Source of the DNA: Lojkania enalia
Taxonomy: Eukaryota; Ascomycota; Dothideomycetes; Pleosporales
Assembly (NCBI GenBank): GCA_010094045.1
Contig: ML986650.1
Span: forward strand, 167,164-231,163
Direction of reading: 5' to 3'
DNA length: 64,000 bases
Shown here: positions 34,558 through 45,591 of the stretch, one piece after another
Layout: each line of letters begins with the position of its first letter
How positions within the stretch are numbered: the first letter of the stretch is position 1
The notes under the pieces: generated by a model
What the model was told of the DNA's origin: nothing
The model's database searches: none
The model's input: only the letters and a program-made list of their open reading frames with translations
Made by a program: the position numbers and the translations under genes

Positions 34558-35591
34558 TTATTTTTTTGGTATGTGCATGTGTGTGTGTGTGTGAGGGAAC
34601 GGGGGGTGTGAGGCGTGGTGTTTGTCTTTTTTCTTCGTTGGTTCCCCCCACTGGAGAGATATACTACAGTACAGTATAGTACAACACGGCTTCCGGCGTC
34701 CGAGTCACAATTATTCCAGCCCTACGGTTTGTAGACTAGCGGGATATTTCTTTACAGTGTATCTAGGCCTCATACCTTGATTCATCATGCACAATAGATT
34801 GCCAGAAAACACTATCAATCAAATAACTAGATATAGATCCTTGCTTTTGTAATGGGCTAGTATGATAGATCACAGCGTAGCAAACAATAGATAGAGTAGC
34901 AGGGCTAAAATGCTCGTATATTCTGTATTCTCCGTGAGGAGAGGGTTGATCGTGAAAGAGAGACGAATCGCTACCATCCCTGCAGGGTGCGATTCGGCTA
35001 TTTCAACCCTACGTCAGGTGACCGTATCATCAACCCATGACTCAAAGCTATGAGATATTACAGCTTTTCTAATTTTCTTTCAATATTCTTTTTTCCTTAG
35101 TCTATCTACACGTTATGCATTCCCACTTGCTCTTTGTTCAATTTTGCTATTCTACACCCATCCGTTCATCCGTTCACTCATCCATTATGTGTTCTCTCTC
35201 GCATACCGCGTCACGCACGCAGCCAAACTCTTAGTTAAAGAACAGGAAACCATCGTAACCCTCATAGAGCACAACCACCCCATCCGTTACTCCTTAGCAG
35301 TGAAACAAAATAGAATCAAATTATATGAATAAGGTCCGTCATAAACAGACCACGAGTCCAGTCCCAGCCGGACACCGTTCTGGGAATCCCGGGACGGATA
35401 GTGCCTGTATCCGGACCGTCATCAAAAAAGAAAAAAAAGGCCAGAGAAAGCCATGCCGACCAAACGCCGAAAGTCTATATCACCAAAGACTAAGACTCGC
35501 GGCATCCATGATAAAACACTCGGCCGCGAATCCAGGAATCTCGTACCGTAAAGTGCAATGCGCTCAATTCCTCGCCCGCGCTTAGAACCGC
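34558..35591. other. Convergent 3' intergenic region
   Basis: About 1 kb between the YSH1 stop and the GNAT gene stop. A short GT dinucleotide run is at about 34573-34592. No gene is supported. Confidence 0.5.
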
Positions 35592-37605
35592 TCATAGAGG
35601 GATATCCGGCTGGTTATTTGCCTCGATGAGCTCCTTGGTCTCGTACTGGAAGACTGATACGTCGACACTGCGACAGTCAGCACCGTCATAAAACCCATGA
35701 ACAGCACTTGACATACATCTTGCCATATTTGTAGCCCATCTGTTTCAAGTGGCCCGACCTCCGGAAATTGAACTCCTTGAGCAGCGACGTGAACCCCATA
35801 AGTTCGTCTGTCTCACCAGCCTCATGCGGTAACGAGCAATTGATCATCTTGACGACGCGAGAAGGTCCGTTCTTGAGGTATTCTCCGGTATTGATATACG
35901 GATAGCCGCCCCGGAACTTGTAGCCCGTGTCGACCAAGTCTAATAGCTTATCGATCAGGCACTTGCCGACTCCGCGGCGCTGATGAAATGGGTGGATGTA
36001 GAGCTCCATTTCGAAGGTAAAGCGATACATGCTGCCCTGATCACAGTAGTCGTCGAGGTCGATAAACCCGACAACCTCTTCGGTAACATAGTTGTGCTCT
36101 CCTGTGTGTGCACGCCGACCCCGAAGGATAGCAACAATCCATGGGAGACCCCTACTAGTAATATCATTGATGCGCCCGGCAATTTGTGAAGCAGTGCGCG
36201 ACTCGAACTCATTGGCTTTGATGGTATGATCCACGTAATAATTGTAGATCTGAGCAACCTGGGATATGTCAGAGGGACGCACGGGGCGCAAATAGATATT
36301 CTCAGTAGGCTTCAAAGATCGGTTGGAGGGTTCCTCATAGTCTGGTGGGTATGCAACAGGAGTTGGCTTATTGCGTTTAGCCTGTAGTTTTCTAGCCCTT
36401 GCAGCAGCCGCAGCGGCTTTCCTTCGGACAGCCTCCCCAGAGCTAACGGCGACACCGGGGTGATGGTTTTCTTCGTTACTCAGATCAAGTTGGGCATCTG
36501 GGACTTCGAGAGTAGGAAGAAGCCAGATATCCTCGTTGATATATGTCTCCCACCAGGGGAGTTCGCCGAGATCTGACTCATTTAATGGCTCGGGGGCACA
36601 CGAAGAGAAGGTGTTCCAAAACTGTTGAGGGGCATTGCCTTCAATCTGCGCCGGAATCCAGGAAGTCGGCGCAAGATCGCTGTTCTTGTTGGCAAGGAAC
36701 TCAGCAAATCCGGTATTAATTTGTTCGTTACCATTCTTGTCGCACTGGTGAATCCAAGCCTCGATATGGTCACCAAAGTGTCGGTCCGTGAAGCATTTAC
36801 GTCCCTGCCATTCAACTGGGGCTGGCAACCAGTCGCCATTCCAGTCAACAAGCTTCTTGATATCGTAGTCTGGGTCTCCGTTGCTCTCCGACTTGAAAGT
36901 CACTCCGCCGTCGCTGTTGCTATCAGTCGGCTGGGGTCGCATGTCTCGATTCTTTGGCCAAGGCAGCTTTTTCGGTCTAGGCCCCAGTGATTTTGGCCAT
37001 CGAGGTCCGTTGTTGCTGTTCCACATTGACTGCATTAAGCCCTTACCTCGCGGACCAGTTGTTTCCTCCTTGCTACCGTCTAGGGGGGAATCGTTCCACT
37101 CACCCCAAACAATGTGCTTCTCTTTAGGGGGTGCATTGGCCGCGGCTTGCTCTGCAGTAGGCGAGGATGGCGGCGACGGAGGGGATGTTGGCCTATGATT
37201 GACGGTCTTGCTTTTGTTCGGTTTGCTAGAGCCCGAATTCATTCCTTGGCTTTGATCATTCTGCTGACTGCTCTGTTGACCACTCTGTAGGGTGACAAAT
37301 CTAACCTGCGGGGGGGCACGAACTCGAGGAGTCGATTGGTCGTTCTGCTGCATCGTTCCATTCCTGAGGATCCCATCAGTTTTCTTAACAAAACGAATGC
37401 TGGGACAAACAAGGCTCACTTATTCCGCAAGTGCGGAGGAATATACTCGGGAGAGGTATGAGCGGGGGGAGTCGATTGGTCGTTCTGCTGGGCCGTGCCA
37501 TTCCTGCAAATCCCATCAGTGTGTTGGTAGAACAAATTCTGGGGCGGTTGAAACTCACTTTCGCAGGTGTGGGGGGATATACTCGCGACCAGTCTTGTCA
37601 GCCAT
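35592..37605 (-). CDS. GNAT acetyltransferase with duplicated YIPPHLR exon, 617 aa
   Basis: Four exons: 37559-37605, 37420-37503, 35717-37363 and 35592-35667. Introns are 55, 56 and 49 bp with GT-AG ends. Exon 1 encodes MADKTGREYIPPHLR; exon 2 encodes NGTAQQNDQSTPPAHTSPEY then IPPHLRN; exon 3 reopens with NGTMQQNDQSTPRVRAPP, so exons 1 to 3 share a repeated module. Residues about 395-600 form a GNAT domain: YLRPVRPSDISQVAQIYNYY, PWIVAI, VVGFIDLDDYC, and the acetyl-CoA loop HPFHQRRGVGKCLIDKLLDL. The last intron replaces a premature end by IVDVSVFQYETKELIEANNQ and a stop at 35592. The substrate is unknown. YIPPHLR matches the N-terminal motif of Ded1/DDX3 helicases, reported to contact eIF4E; a translation link is inference. 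Confidence 0.9.
37364..37605 (-). repeat. Tandem exon-plus-intron duplication
   Basis: Exon 1 with intron 1 and exon 2 with intron 2 of the GNAT gene are homologous. Exon ends encode EYIPPHLR in both, and the introns share CCCAG.ATT.GTT and the acceptor-side ACTGATGGGAT followed by CAG. The start of exon 3 repeats the start of exon 2 (NGT.QQNDQSTP). Confidence 0.88.
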
Positions 37606-37682
37606 TTGCGGCGCCTTCTGTCGTTTGCAATCGCCTTGGATGATCGGTCTGTTATTTGCGGAGATGGAGAATGAATGAAAGT

Positions 37683-37952
37683 CTATTGCAAGTGGGCCCC
37701 GAAATTTGGCAGGGTGCTGGTGATGGTGGTGGCGGTGGGTGCAGCGGTATTGGACTGGAATGAGGAAGGAGCGGGTGCAGGTGATATTTGGGGGGAAGGG
37801 GAGTGAGAGGGTTTATCCCCATCACCGCTCGCTCCGCCTACCTTATTACCTGCTATTTTTTCCGCGACGTTGGTGTTATTGATTGTTGTTTCCGGAACCT
37901 CCTCTACCTTCCCTTGTTGTTTAGGTCCTTCTCGAAGGTTGTCTAATGCCAT
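37683..37952 (-). CDS. Possible upstream ORF, 89 aa
   Basis: An ATG-initiated frame on the same strand, ending 77 bp before the GNAT start codon. The product is Pro/Ser/Thr/Ala-rich low-complexity sequence with no domain. If the GNAT transcript starts beyond 37952 it would be a long upstream ORF; otherwise it may be chance. I include it only because of its position. Confidence 0.2.
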   Translation of the reverse strand: MALDNLREGPKQQGKVEEVPETTINNTNVAEKIAGNKVGGASGDGDKPSHSPSPQISPAPAPSSFQSNTAAPTATTITSTLPNFGAHLQ

Positions 37953-39363
37953 CCCTCCTCGATTATTATCGAGGCCGCTCAGTTAGTGGTTCACTATCTG
38001 GTCCCCCTTCCCCTTATCGTTAAAAGCCAGTAGCGCACTACGCATAGCAACACGGAGGCACACAGAGAAAGCCATATCTTGATGTGCCTATCCAAAACCT
38101 TCCGCTCTCCGCGATCCGATTCAAGAACTTGACAATAGGTAGCCGAGCGTGGAATGATTCGCAAATCCAAATGCGGCAAAAAGAGTCCTGCAGAAAATAT
38201 CTCAAATCTGAAAGGAAGGCGCAGAAGGATTTTCCGCCACTACAGGCCAAGGAAGCCTACAAAGCATGCATATATGTACATCCCTCTTTAGTAGGACCAA
38301 GGGGCGGTGAGAGCAAGTGAATAGGGTCACCTGCGTATTATTATCCAATCTCGAAAGAAGTTTGCATGGTCCCGATGTACTAGTGTAATCGACTTACTTC
38401 CAACCGTGGAACAACGCACAAGCGTAAAACGTGCTCGGATCGTTGTCAGACCTTGGGCTTTTTAGTGTATTCAAGAACAATGTGAAGATGATAGCTAGTT
38501 TTCTGAGTATCAGATTGTAATCATCACAAAATAAAATTGGAGGAAAGCCAGTCTATTGTGGAAGATGCCAAAGGAGTGAAAGGAAAGGGGCCTAAACGGC
38601 CGCTAGGAAGAAAGAAAAGATGACTATGTCTTCTAGGACACTATAATACACATCCCAAGCCAAATCTCGAGAGCGTTGGCAAAGGCGATAAATGATAAAT
38701 CTATATCCAAAACTCTTCTTTGCGTACATCAGAAAAAAGAGGGGACGTTGGTTTAGATTAGAGACAGAAACGGTTAGTAGAGTACAATGTTTTGGGGGTT
38801 ATATTCAGTGCGTAAGGGATAATGGTGATGTCGTGTATGAATCCTTTCTGTCCCCCCACGGTCGTTCGAAAGTAAACCTTTGCACAGAAGGTAATGCATT
38901 TTGAAGTGGACGGGTCTAATTGAGATGACAATGATTTGTAGACAGTAACTCAACCCACCACCATTTGTTACTTTAGTTGATAAAGGCTGAGAGACACAAA
39001 GCAACAAAGGAAGACGGAACTTTTGTATTCACAATTATAGTGGCAAAACGAATGCATTGACCAATAAGATGTCTTTTATTTTTTTTTGGAGGAGCTTTTT
39101 GTTGAGAAGATGAAGATGTTGACAACTCATCATCGCGTTGGACGAAGTGATGTATCGGAGGAAAACAAAGAAAGAAATAATGGAGAGAAGAGCTTTTGAT
39201 AAATTCTGGCTGTTACTTATTCGTGTCTTAGTCTGACCATGCCTATTGTTGTCTCGCCTGATTACTATAACCTTATACTAGAATTAGTTGTAGGTAGGAG
39301 TGGGGTTTGCGAATAGGAGGGCTGGTGTGGTGGTTAGTGGGCTCTTCCTTGATATAGAGAATG
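37953..39363. other. 1.4 kb intergenic region
   Basis: Upstream region of the GNAT gene and 3' flank of the secreted repeat gene. No domain-bearing frame and no RNA gene recognised. Confidence 0.5.
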
Positions 39364-41547
39364 TTACCCACATTTCCAAAGAGCAAGGCCCTTAGGTGTA
39401 GGCACCTTGGGTGGCACATGTGTAACAGTTACGGTGTTCTTGCATTTGGCCTTGGACAAGGCGGCGAGGTAGGCCGGTTCAGGGTTGTAAATGCTCCATG
39501 TGGCCGCCTTGTGCGTGTGTGTGGTGGTGGTGGTGGTGGTCCAATGATTACCTATAATAACCCCGGGTGTTTTCGTGTGCATCCAGATAGTCGTCGGGGC
39601 AGTAACCGTGATGGTCGTGGTCGTGGTCGGGAGATTTTCTATCGCAATGCCGGGCGTTTTCATGTGCTTCACGATAGTCGTCGTGACCGTCGACAATACC
39701 GCTTGAGTCACGTAAGAGTTGGCAGCGTTGAGATCTCTCCGCTCTACTACTTTGCTAAGCGTCGGCATTTTGGTCGTGGGGGTTTCGGTTGAGGGGATTA
39801 CGATCTTCGGGAATACGATCTTCGGGCATTTATTCTTCGGGCATTTGGTCGTCGAAGCACTCGTCGTCGTCGTCGAGTATTTGGTCGTCGTCTTGGTGGT
39901 CATCGAGACGGTCGTAAAAGCATTTGTTGAGGTGGTCGTGTGCGTTTTGGTCTTGGGGATTTTGACCGTGTGGATTTTGGTCGTGGGGATTTTTATCGTG
40001 TGCGTTTTGGTCGTGGAAATTTTGACTATATGGAATTTGGTCGTGGGAATTTTGACCGTGTGAAATTTGGTCGTAGGGATTTTGACCGTGTGGAATTTGG
40101 TCGTGGAGATTTTGACCGTGTGAGTTTTGGTCGTGGGGACTTTGACCGTGTGGGATTTGGTCGTTGGGATTTTGACTGTGTGGGTTTTCGTCGTGGGGAC
40201 TTTGACCGTGTGGGATTTGGTCGTGGGGATTTTGACCGTATGGGTTTTGGTCGTTGGGATTTTGACCTTGTGGGATTTGGTTGTGGGGATTTTGACCGTG
40301 TGAATTTTGGTCGTGGAAATTTTGACCGTGTGGGTTTTGGTCGTAGGGTTCTTGACCATATTGGTTTTCGTCGTAGGAATTTTGACCACGTTGGTTTTGG
40401 TCGTTAAGATTTTGACCGTTTGGGTTTTGGTCGTAGGAATATTGACCGTTTGGGTTTTGGTCGTAGGAATTTTGACCGTGTGGATTTTGGTAGTGGGGAT
40501 TTTGATCGTGGGGATTGTGATCGTGGGGATTTTGATCTTCGGACATTTGCTTTTGTGGCACTTGGTCGTCGAGGTGGTCGCCGGGACGGTCACGTAGGTG
40601 GTCGAAGTGGACTTCGGATCGACTGTCTTGGTTCGAGTCACAGTAGTGCTGAGAAAGATACTTCCATCCCCATCCCAATCTACATTCACTTTATTATAGT
40701 CATGATCGAGAACAGATTCGATGTCGCCATCGACATCAAGAGTGATGAAGCGGTTATAACCTATTCCAGTCGTGTCAGCGATTTGGTCGAGCATATCCAT
40801 GACCGCAAGAGAGGAGTTCGTCATGCACAAAGTAATGAGGTAACGGAAGATCAGATGAGATGAGATGAGATAAGATGTCATACCATTGGAACCCCTCTGT
40901 CTATGCTCGCATCTTCGATCCAAAGACGCGTGAAGCTCGCAATCTTTTTTGACTGGTGGGGCATCGTGCAGAAAACGCTCCGAATACAAAGCACACTTGA
41001 AGTTAAATACAGTGGGAGGATTAGGGCAATTTGAACCAGGATCTCTGGATAGGTCGCCTGCGATATAGATATTGAAGGCCTGGCAATCGACATCCTCGGT
41101 GCAGCGCACAGCACACTCGTTCACGTTGTAAGAGTCAAGTATGGTGTCTTTAAGGAATGAGCTGCCCCAGACGGTTGAGTTGTAGTTGGTGAAGGCGATA
41201 CTGTAGTTCGAAGGAGCTTTGGAGTTGTTTAAGGCGTAATGATTATAGATAGGGTCTGATTCAAATGCCTTCAGCCGGTTCTTACCGATGGGAAGGGGAG
41301 CAGTGCCTAGGAGGGACGGACCACAGTCTCCTTTGCCTTGGCTACCGGTGTCGCGCTTGGAAAGTGTCTGGGGCCAATGGTCCTTGTGTGTCGCGTTACC
41401 GGTCATAGAATCGCTGTTTCAATCAGTTGACGTTACAGATTTCAGAAACGGAAACGGGACAAACACGTTGTTAGCCTTGCTGGAGGGCTGCATAATACAG
41501 GCACTGATGGTGCCTAAGAGGGCAGCAGCAGGAGCAAGGAATCTCAT
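39364..41547 (-). CDS. Secreted protein with Cys-rich domain and decapeptide repeats, 669 aa
   Basis: Three exons: 41465-41547, 40884-41413 and 39364-40760. Exon 1 supplies MRFLAPAAALLGTISA, a signal peptide absent from the uninterrupted frame that starts at 41406. Residues about 100-170 are a PAN/Apple-like cysteine domain (NVNECAVRCTEDVDCQAFNI, later NFKCALYSE), common in fungal wall or surface proteins. The second intron (123 bp) removes a stretch that would encode SYLISSHLIF and following residues. The C-terminal half contains 19 consecutive decapeptides of the KIPTTKTHTV type, rich in Thr and Lys, then further Thr-rich and TTTTTT tracts that probably carry O-glycans. Such architecture suits an adhesin-like or wall-associated protein; function is inferred. 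Confidence 0.82.
39945..40535 (-). repeat. 30-bp tandem repeat encoding decapeptides
   Basis: About 19 degenerate copies of a 30-bp unit, read on the plus strand as TTTTGACCGTGTGG then a TTTGGTCGTGGGGA part. Copies differ mostly at residues 2-3 and 7-9 of the decapeptide. The repeat also keeps open a spurious antisense frame (39940-40407). Confidence 0.92.
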
Positions 41548-43174
41548 TGTTAAAAATGGATAAGGGGCAAGGTGTCTTCGAACGTGGGGTATGCAGCGTT
41601 GGCGAAAGATAACGAACGCTGGACGACCATTGAATATTTAAACCTGTTCGAGAGGGGTGAGGATGACTTTTGTCCTTGTGCATCGAGTAGAAATCTGGAT
41701 CGAGCATAAAATACTAACCCCACTTTGCTCTGAGGCACCTAGAAAAAGGGATCCTACGTTTGGGGATTGCTGGGGTATTTTAGGGTGGTTGAACTCAATT
41801 TTTTTCTATCAGTAATGACAACTACAGGTGCGGAATGAAACTCAACGTTGAATAGCTTTGTATGAATTACTCGAATTCGCAAGAGCAGAAACTCATTTGC
41901 AGAGACGATGAAACATGTGCGAACCAAGGAGCATAAGTCATCCCATATCAGAGCCGTATGTTACTTCACTATCGAAATTACACCCCCAACCTAGTCCGTA
42001 TACACCTTGCCATTCGACAAATGTGGACCGCTGAGTTTTTTCCGAACGGTACTCTTTTCATTGCTAAGTGGTTGGGAATTGCATCCCATTGACTATTGAT
42101 GGGCGAAGACGGCTAGCAGCGCTGTTCGACGCACCCTCCGATTGCTTCTAGTGAAGATGAAACATGGGCCCTAAGATGCACACTAGCAACCCAATTCCTA
42201 TAGTATCTTGTCGAAAAACTTAGCTTCCCAACAGAGGATAAAAAGCACCCAATCTAAGGGCATACGATATCCAGCATTTAATGCAATGCAACTGCCAATC
42301 AACCAGAATGCTGTTTATTCTCGAGATATTCATTACTCTTGAATGTGCCAATACCGATTCTTCTTACAGATGTTACGTTTTGACATTGAGACACCATCTC
42401 GAATCCACGAGCTACGTAGTACCACATGCATGACCACGTGCTGGCCAAACCCCCAGTGGCTAGAGTAAACACTATGTTTTCCCACTAATCGACCCTACGT
42501 TGCTTCCAGCACAAATGTCTCAGGTCTAGCGCCAATACAAGCGCGGCATCAAAGACCCACGCCGTGTTCTACCGACCTATGAATTCCTCAACGACAGTTT
42601 TGTAGAGGGAGTTGGAAGGTATTTTCGAACACGTGGAATATCGATGTGACTGGCTCAGCATATTTTGCTACCCATCCAACTACCTACGCTCCACACACAT
42701 CCAGAACCTCACACCCACGACCCACCAGAACCGCACAAGCATTCTGCCCCCTCTTCACCCCAACACAACTCAACCCCAGCAAAACACACACAACCACCCA
42801 CTCCCTCACCATCCCCTAGAACATCTTTGTATTTTCTCACCAACAAAAAGAAGACACAATAGTTCGTAAGGGTACGCTACTCATTCATTTAGCGGGTTGG
42901 CGGGGGATGCAGCCCACCTAGGCATATGCCACAACAATTTCCCCCATCTATCCAGAACCCCCCCCCTTCGCGAATAAAAAAGATAGAAAAAAAATTTCAA
43001 AGAAATTCTCATATGCCCTCCATTCCCACATACCCCCTCCTTTCCTCCTACTCTAATTCCCACCCCCACACAACCTCCCTCCTTTCCCCCCTCCCGATTC
43101 CCACTTTTTAGCCATCAAAACCCACGCACTAATCTTCCTCTTTGCCGTCCCAATTTCCCTATCCATAAGCCCAT
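41548..43174. other. 1.6 kb intergenic region
   Basis: Promoter side of the secreted repeat gene and 3' flank of the Hsp70-like gene. The stretch 42700-43110 is strongly C-rich on the plus strand. No gene supported. Confidence 0.5.
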
Positions 43175-45591
43175 CTATCTAAACCTCGCCGTGCACCTCC
43201 CCATCACCTCTCCTTGACAAACTAGCTCAGCATTAAACTCTGACCCATCTAGCGTGAGGTAAATGTCAAAGTATACTCGGTAAAACGTTCCTTGCGGCGT
43301 GTCCATGCGCTCAAAGTCCTTTTCTAGATTCTTGCGCGACAGGTCCGACGTCAGCGTCACCACCTCCTTGATACCTATTATGCACCGTTAGCTGTCAATC
43401 TTCGAATATACAATGTCTCAAGGGTAAAAGAATGAATACGTACGAGGATCCTTGGTGTACTCCGGGCACACATCGTCGTCGCAAGCATACAGAATATCTT
43501 CATACATGAGCGTAGCACCAGGTGCCACTTGCCGGAAGAAAGACACTTTGACCGGCTCGCCAATCTTGACTCGTTGGCCCTTTTGTACAAAGATTTGGCG
43601 CGTGTACTTGCACCTGTCCTTGCCATCCAAGGATGGCACGCGGTACTGCTCCGGGTGGTGACCCTCCTTGAATGGCTGGAGGGTGGCCATGAGGTAATGT
43701 CGACGAGCGACACGGTGTGTGACGATACGCTCGGTAATGCCGGCGGTAACAGCGCCCTTCACGATAGCGGCGACGGAATCCATGGGCCGGACAACCTTGG
43801 ATTGGAACTGAGGAGGTACGTGGAGTTTGATTTGCTGAAACAAGTATTCTGAAGCACCGAAGCCACCAACAACAAGTACATTCTGCTCAAATTAGCATCT
43901 GCCCATAGCCTCGGGGTGATTTTGAACTGACCTGTAATGATCTGTTTTGTGCTTGAATAGCTATAATCTGGTTCCTGACGAGCTCTAAAATCCTATTCAC
44001 CACAGGCTCGAAGCATTGAAGAATCTCCTCGTTCGTGAAAGTCATGTAACCTTCCTCGATGCCCGCCTCAGGGAACTCGGCCTCAATACCGACGTCGACA
44101 GCCCACTTTTGCCCGTTGTTTCGGAAGTCGGCCTTTATCCTGTTCTCGAAGTCCATGATGCACTTGGCGTAAACCTTGCCGGCGGTCTTCGATCCATCCG
44201 GCAGCTTCATCTTCCTAATCTTAGCGCGCAGAATGTTGCTGAAGTTGCGGTTCAAAGCGGTCGAACCACATGAGTCACCTGATCCTGCCGTGCATTCCGC
44301 CACCGAGAATGGCTGCTCCTCTTCGACTTCGTAGGCGATCAAGTCGACTGTACCACCACCGCAGTCGACAATCAATACAGCATCATGGATCTTGAGATTC
44401 AGAAGACCAGTCTTAGAGCAGAACATGGCGGCGGCTTCGGGTTCGGTGATGAGCGTTAGCCTGTTGTCGTTCTCGTCGCGCAGGAAACCGGCTTGGATGG
44501 CAGCAGCACGTGTTGCGGCCTTTCCAGCATCATTCCAAATGGCGGGCACAGTCAAGTAGTATCTGATATTACGCTCTTCTCTGTTGAATACCTCACCAAG
44601 CGTCTTCTGCAGCTGATTCCTCATCGCCTGCCGCAGGTGGAAGAGGTAGTCGGCGGCTACATCGATCTCGGACTTGCCTGGGGGGAGTGGGGGTAGGTTG
44701 ATGGGGTCAATATACGTATTGCCCGAGAGCATCAGCTGCAGCTTGAACCATTCGACTTTCTGCACGCCTGGCTTGGGATACCCTGTTGGGGCCAGTGCGT
44801 CGGCGATGTCTGGGCCCCACCCAACGACCTTCTGGTACTGGTCGTAGTAGAGCACGGTAGGAATCTGCGTTTCGCATTAGCTTTTGCGGCGTTCGTGCTG
44901 CAACGTTGGCTGTGCGCGCACCTTTTGCTTGGTCTGGTTTCCGGCACCCGGCCATTCGGTGATGATGTCTTCTTTGGCCTCGGTATTGGTTGCGAAGGCG
45001 AAAGCGACGCCGGAGAAGGTGGTGCCCTGGAGGATTTGCAATTAGCGTGCCTGCACCACACGGCGGTCTCGAAATTCAGGCACTTACAAAGTCGATGCCG
45101 ACAATCAGTTGGGCCTTAGAGCGGCCCTCGCCAGCTACTTCTGCCATGTTCGGCCTATTGTACGACGCGGGAGCATGAGGTGCAGCGGGCGGGGCTTGCG
45201 GCGGAGCACCGTAGCCACCATAGCCGCCCGCTGGGGGTTGTGGAGGGTATCCAGGCGGGCCCTGGGGAGGATAGCCCGGCTGGCCCATCTGCTGCGGCGG
45301 ATAGCCAGGCGCTCCAGTGTTGATGGGTGGCAGCGGGCTTGTAGGGCGGCCGTGCTGCTGCTGGGGAGCGAGGCCGCCGGGCGGAGCGTACGTGTACGAG
45401 GGCGGGCGGCCCAGAGGGTTCTGCGGATTCATGGTGGTGGGCAGCGAGGACGAGCTGGAGTTGGAGGCCTGCGGGGAGAGGCTGTTGGGACGCTGGGTTG
45501 GGGTGGGCGTTCCTTGTGGGGAGGGCGATGGGTTGGATGATTTGCGTCTCGAGCCCACGAGGTTCTTGAAACGAGAGTTTAAGTTCGACAT
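43175..45591 (-). CDS. Hsp70-like (HSPA12-type) ATPase, 726 aa
   Basis: Five exons: 45088-45591, 44922-45026, 43932-44864, 43444-43882 and 43175-43374. All introns are GT-AG and 46-70 bp. Actin-like ATPase motifs are intact once spliced: phosphate-1 VGIDFGTTFSGVAFAF across exon 1/2, phosphate-2 LIVDCGGGTVDLIAYEV, and adenosine motif NVLVVGGFGASEYL at the start of exon 4. The usual Hsp70 peptide-binding half is replaced by a shorter domain, as in HSPA12-like fungal proteins. The first 165 residues are Pro/Gly/Gln-rich with GYPPQ-type repeats (GQPGYPPQGPPGYPPQPP). A chaperone or sensor role in the cytosol is inferred. The start is the ATG at 45591 (MSNLNSRFKNLVGSRRK). Confidence 0.92.

Noticed and set aside
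39830..40678. Long frames on both strands over the 30-bp repeat, such as the plus-strand DRVGFGRGDF-type repeat
   Set aside because: They exist only because a 30-bp unit without stops in one register keeps alternative frames open. The minus-strand frame with signal peptide, cysteine domain and splice sites explains the region.
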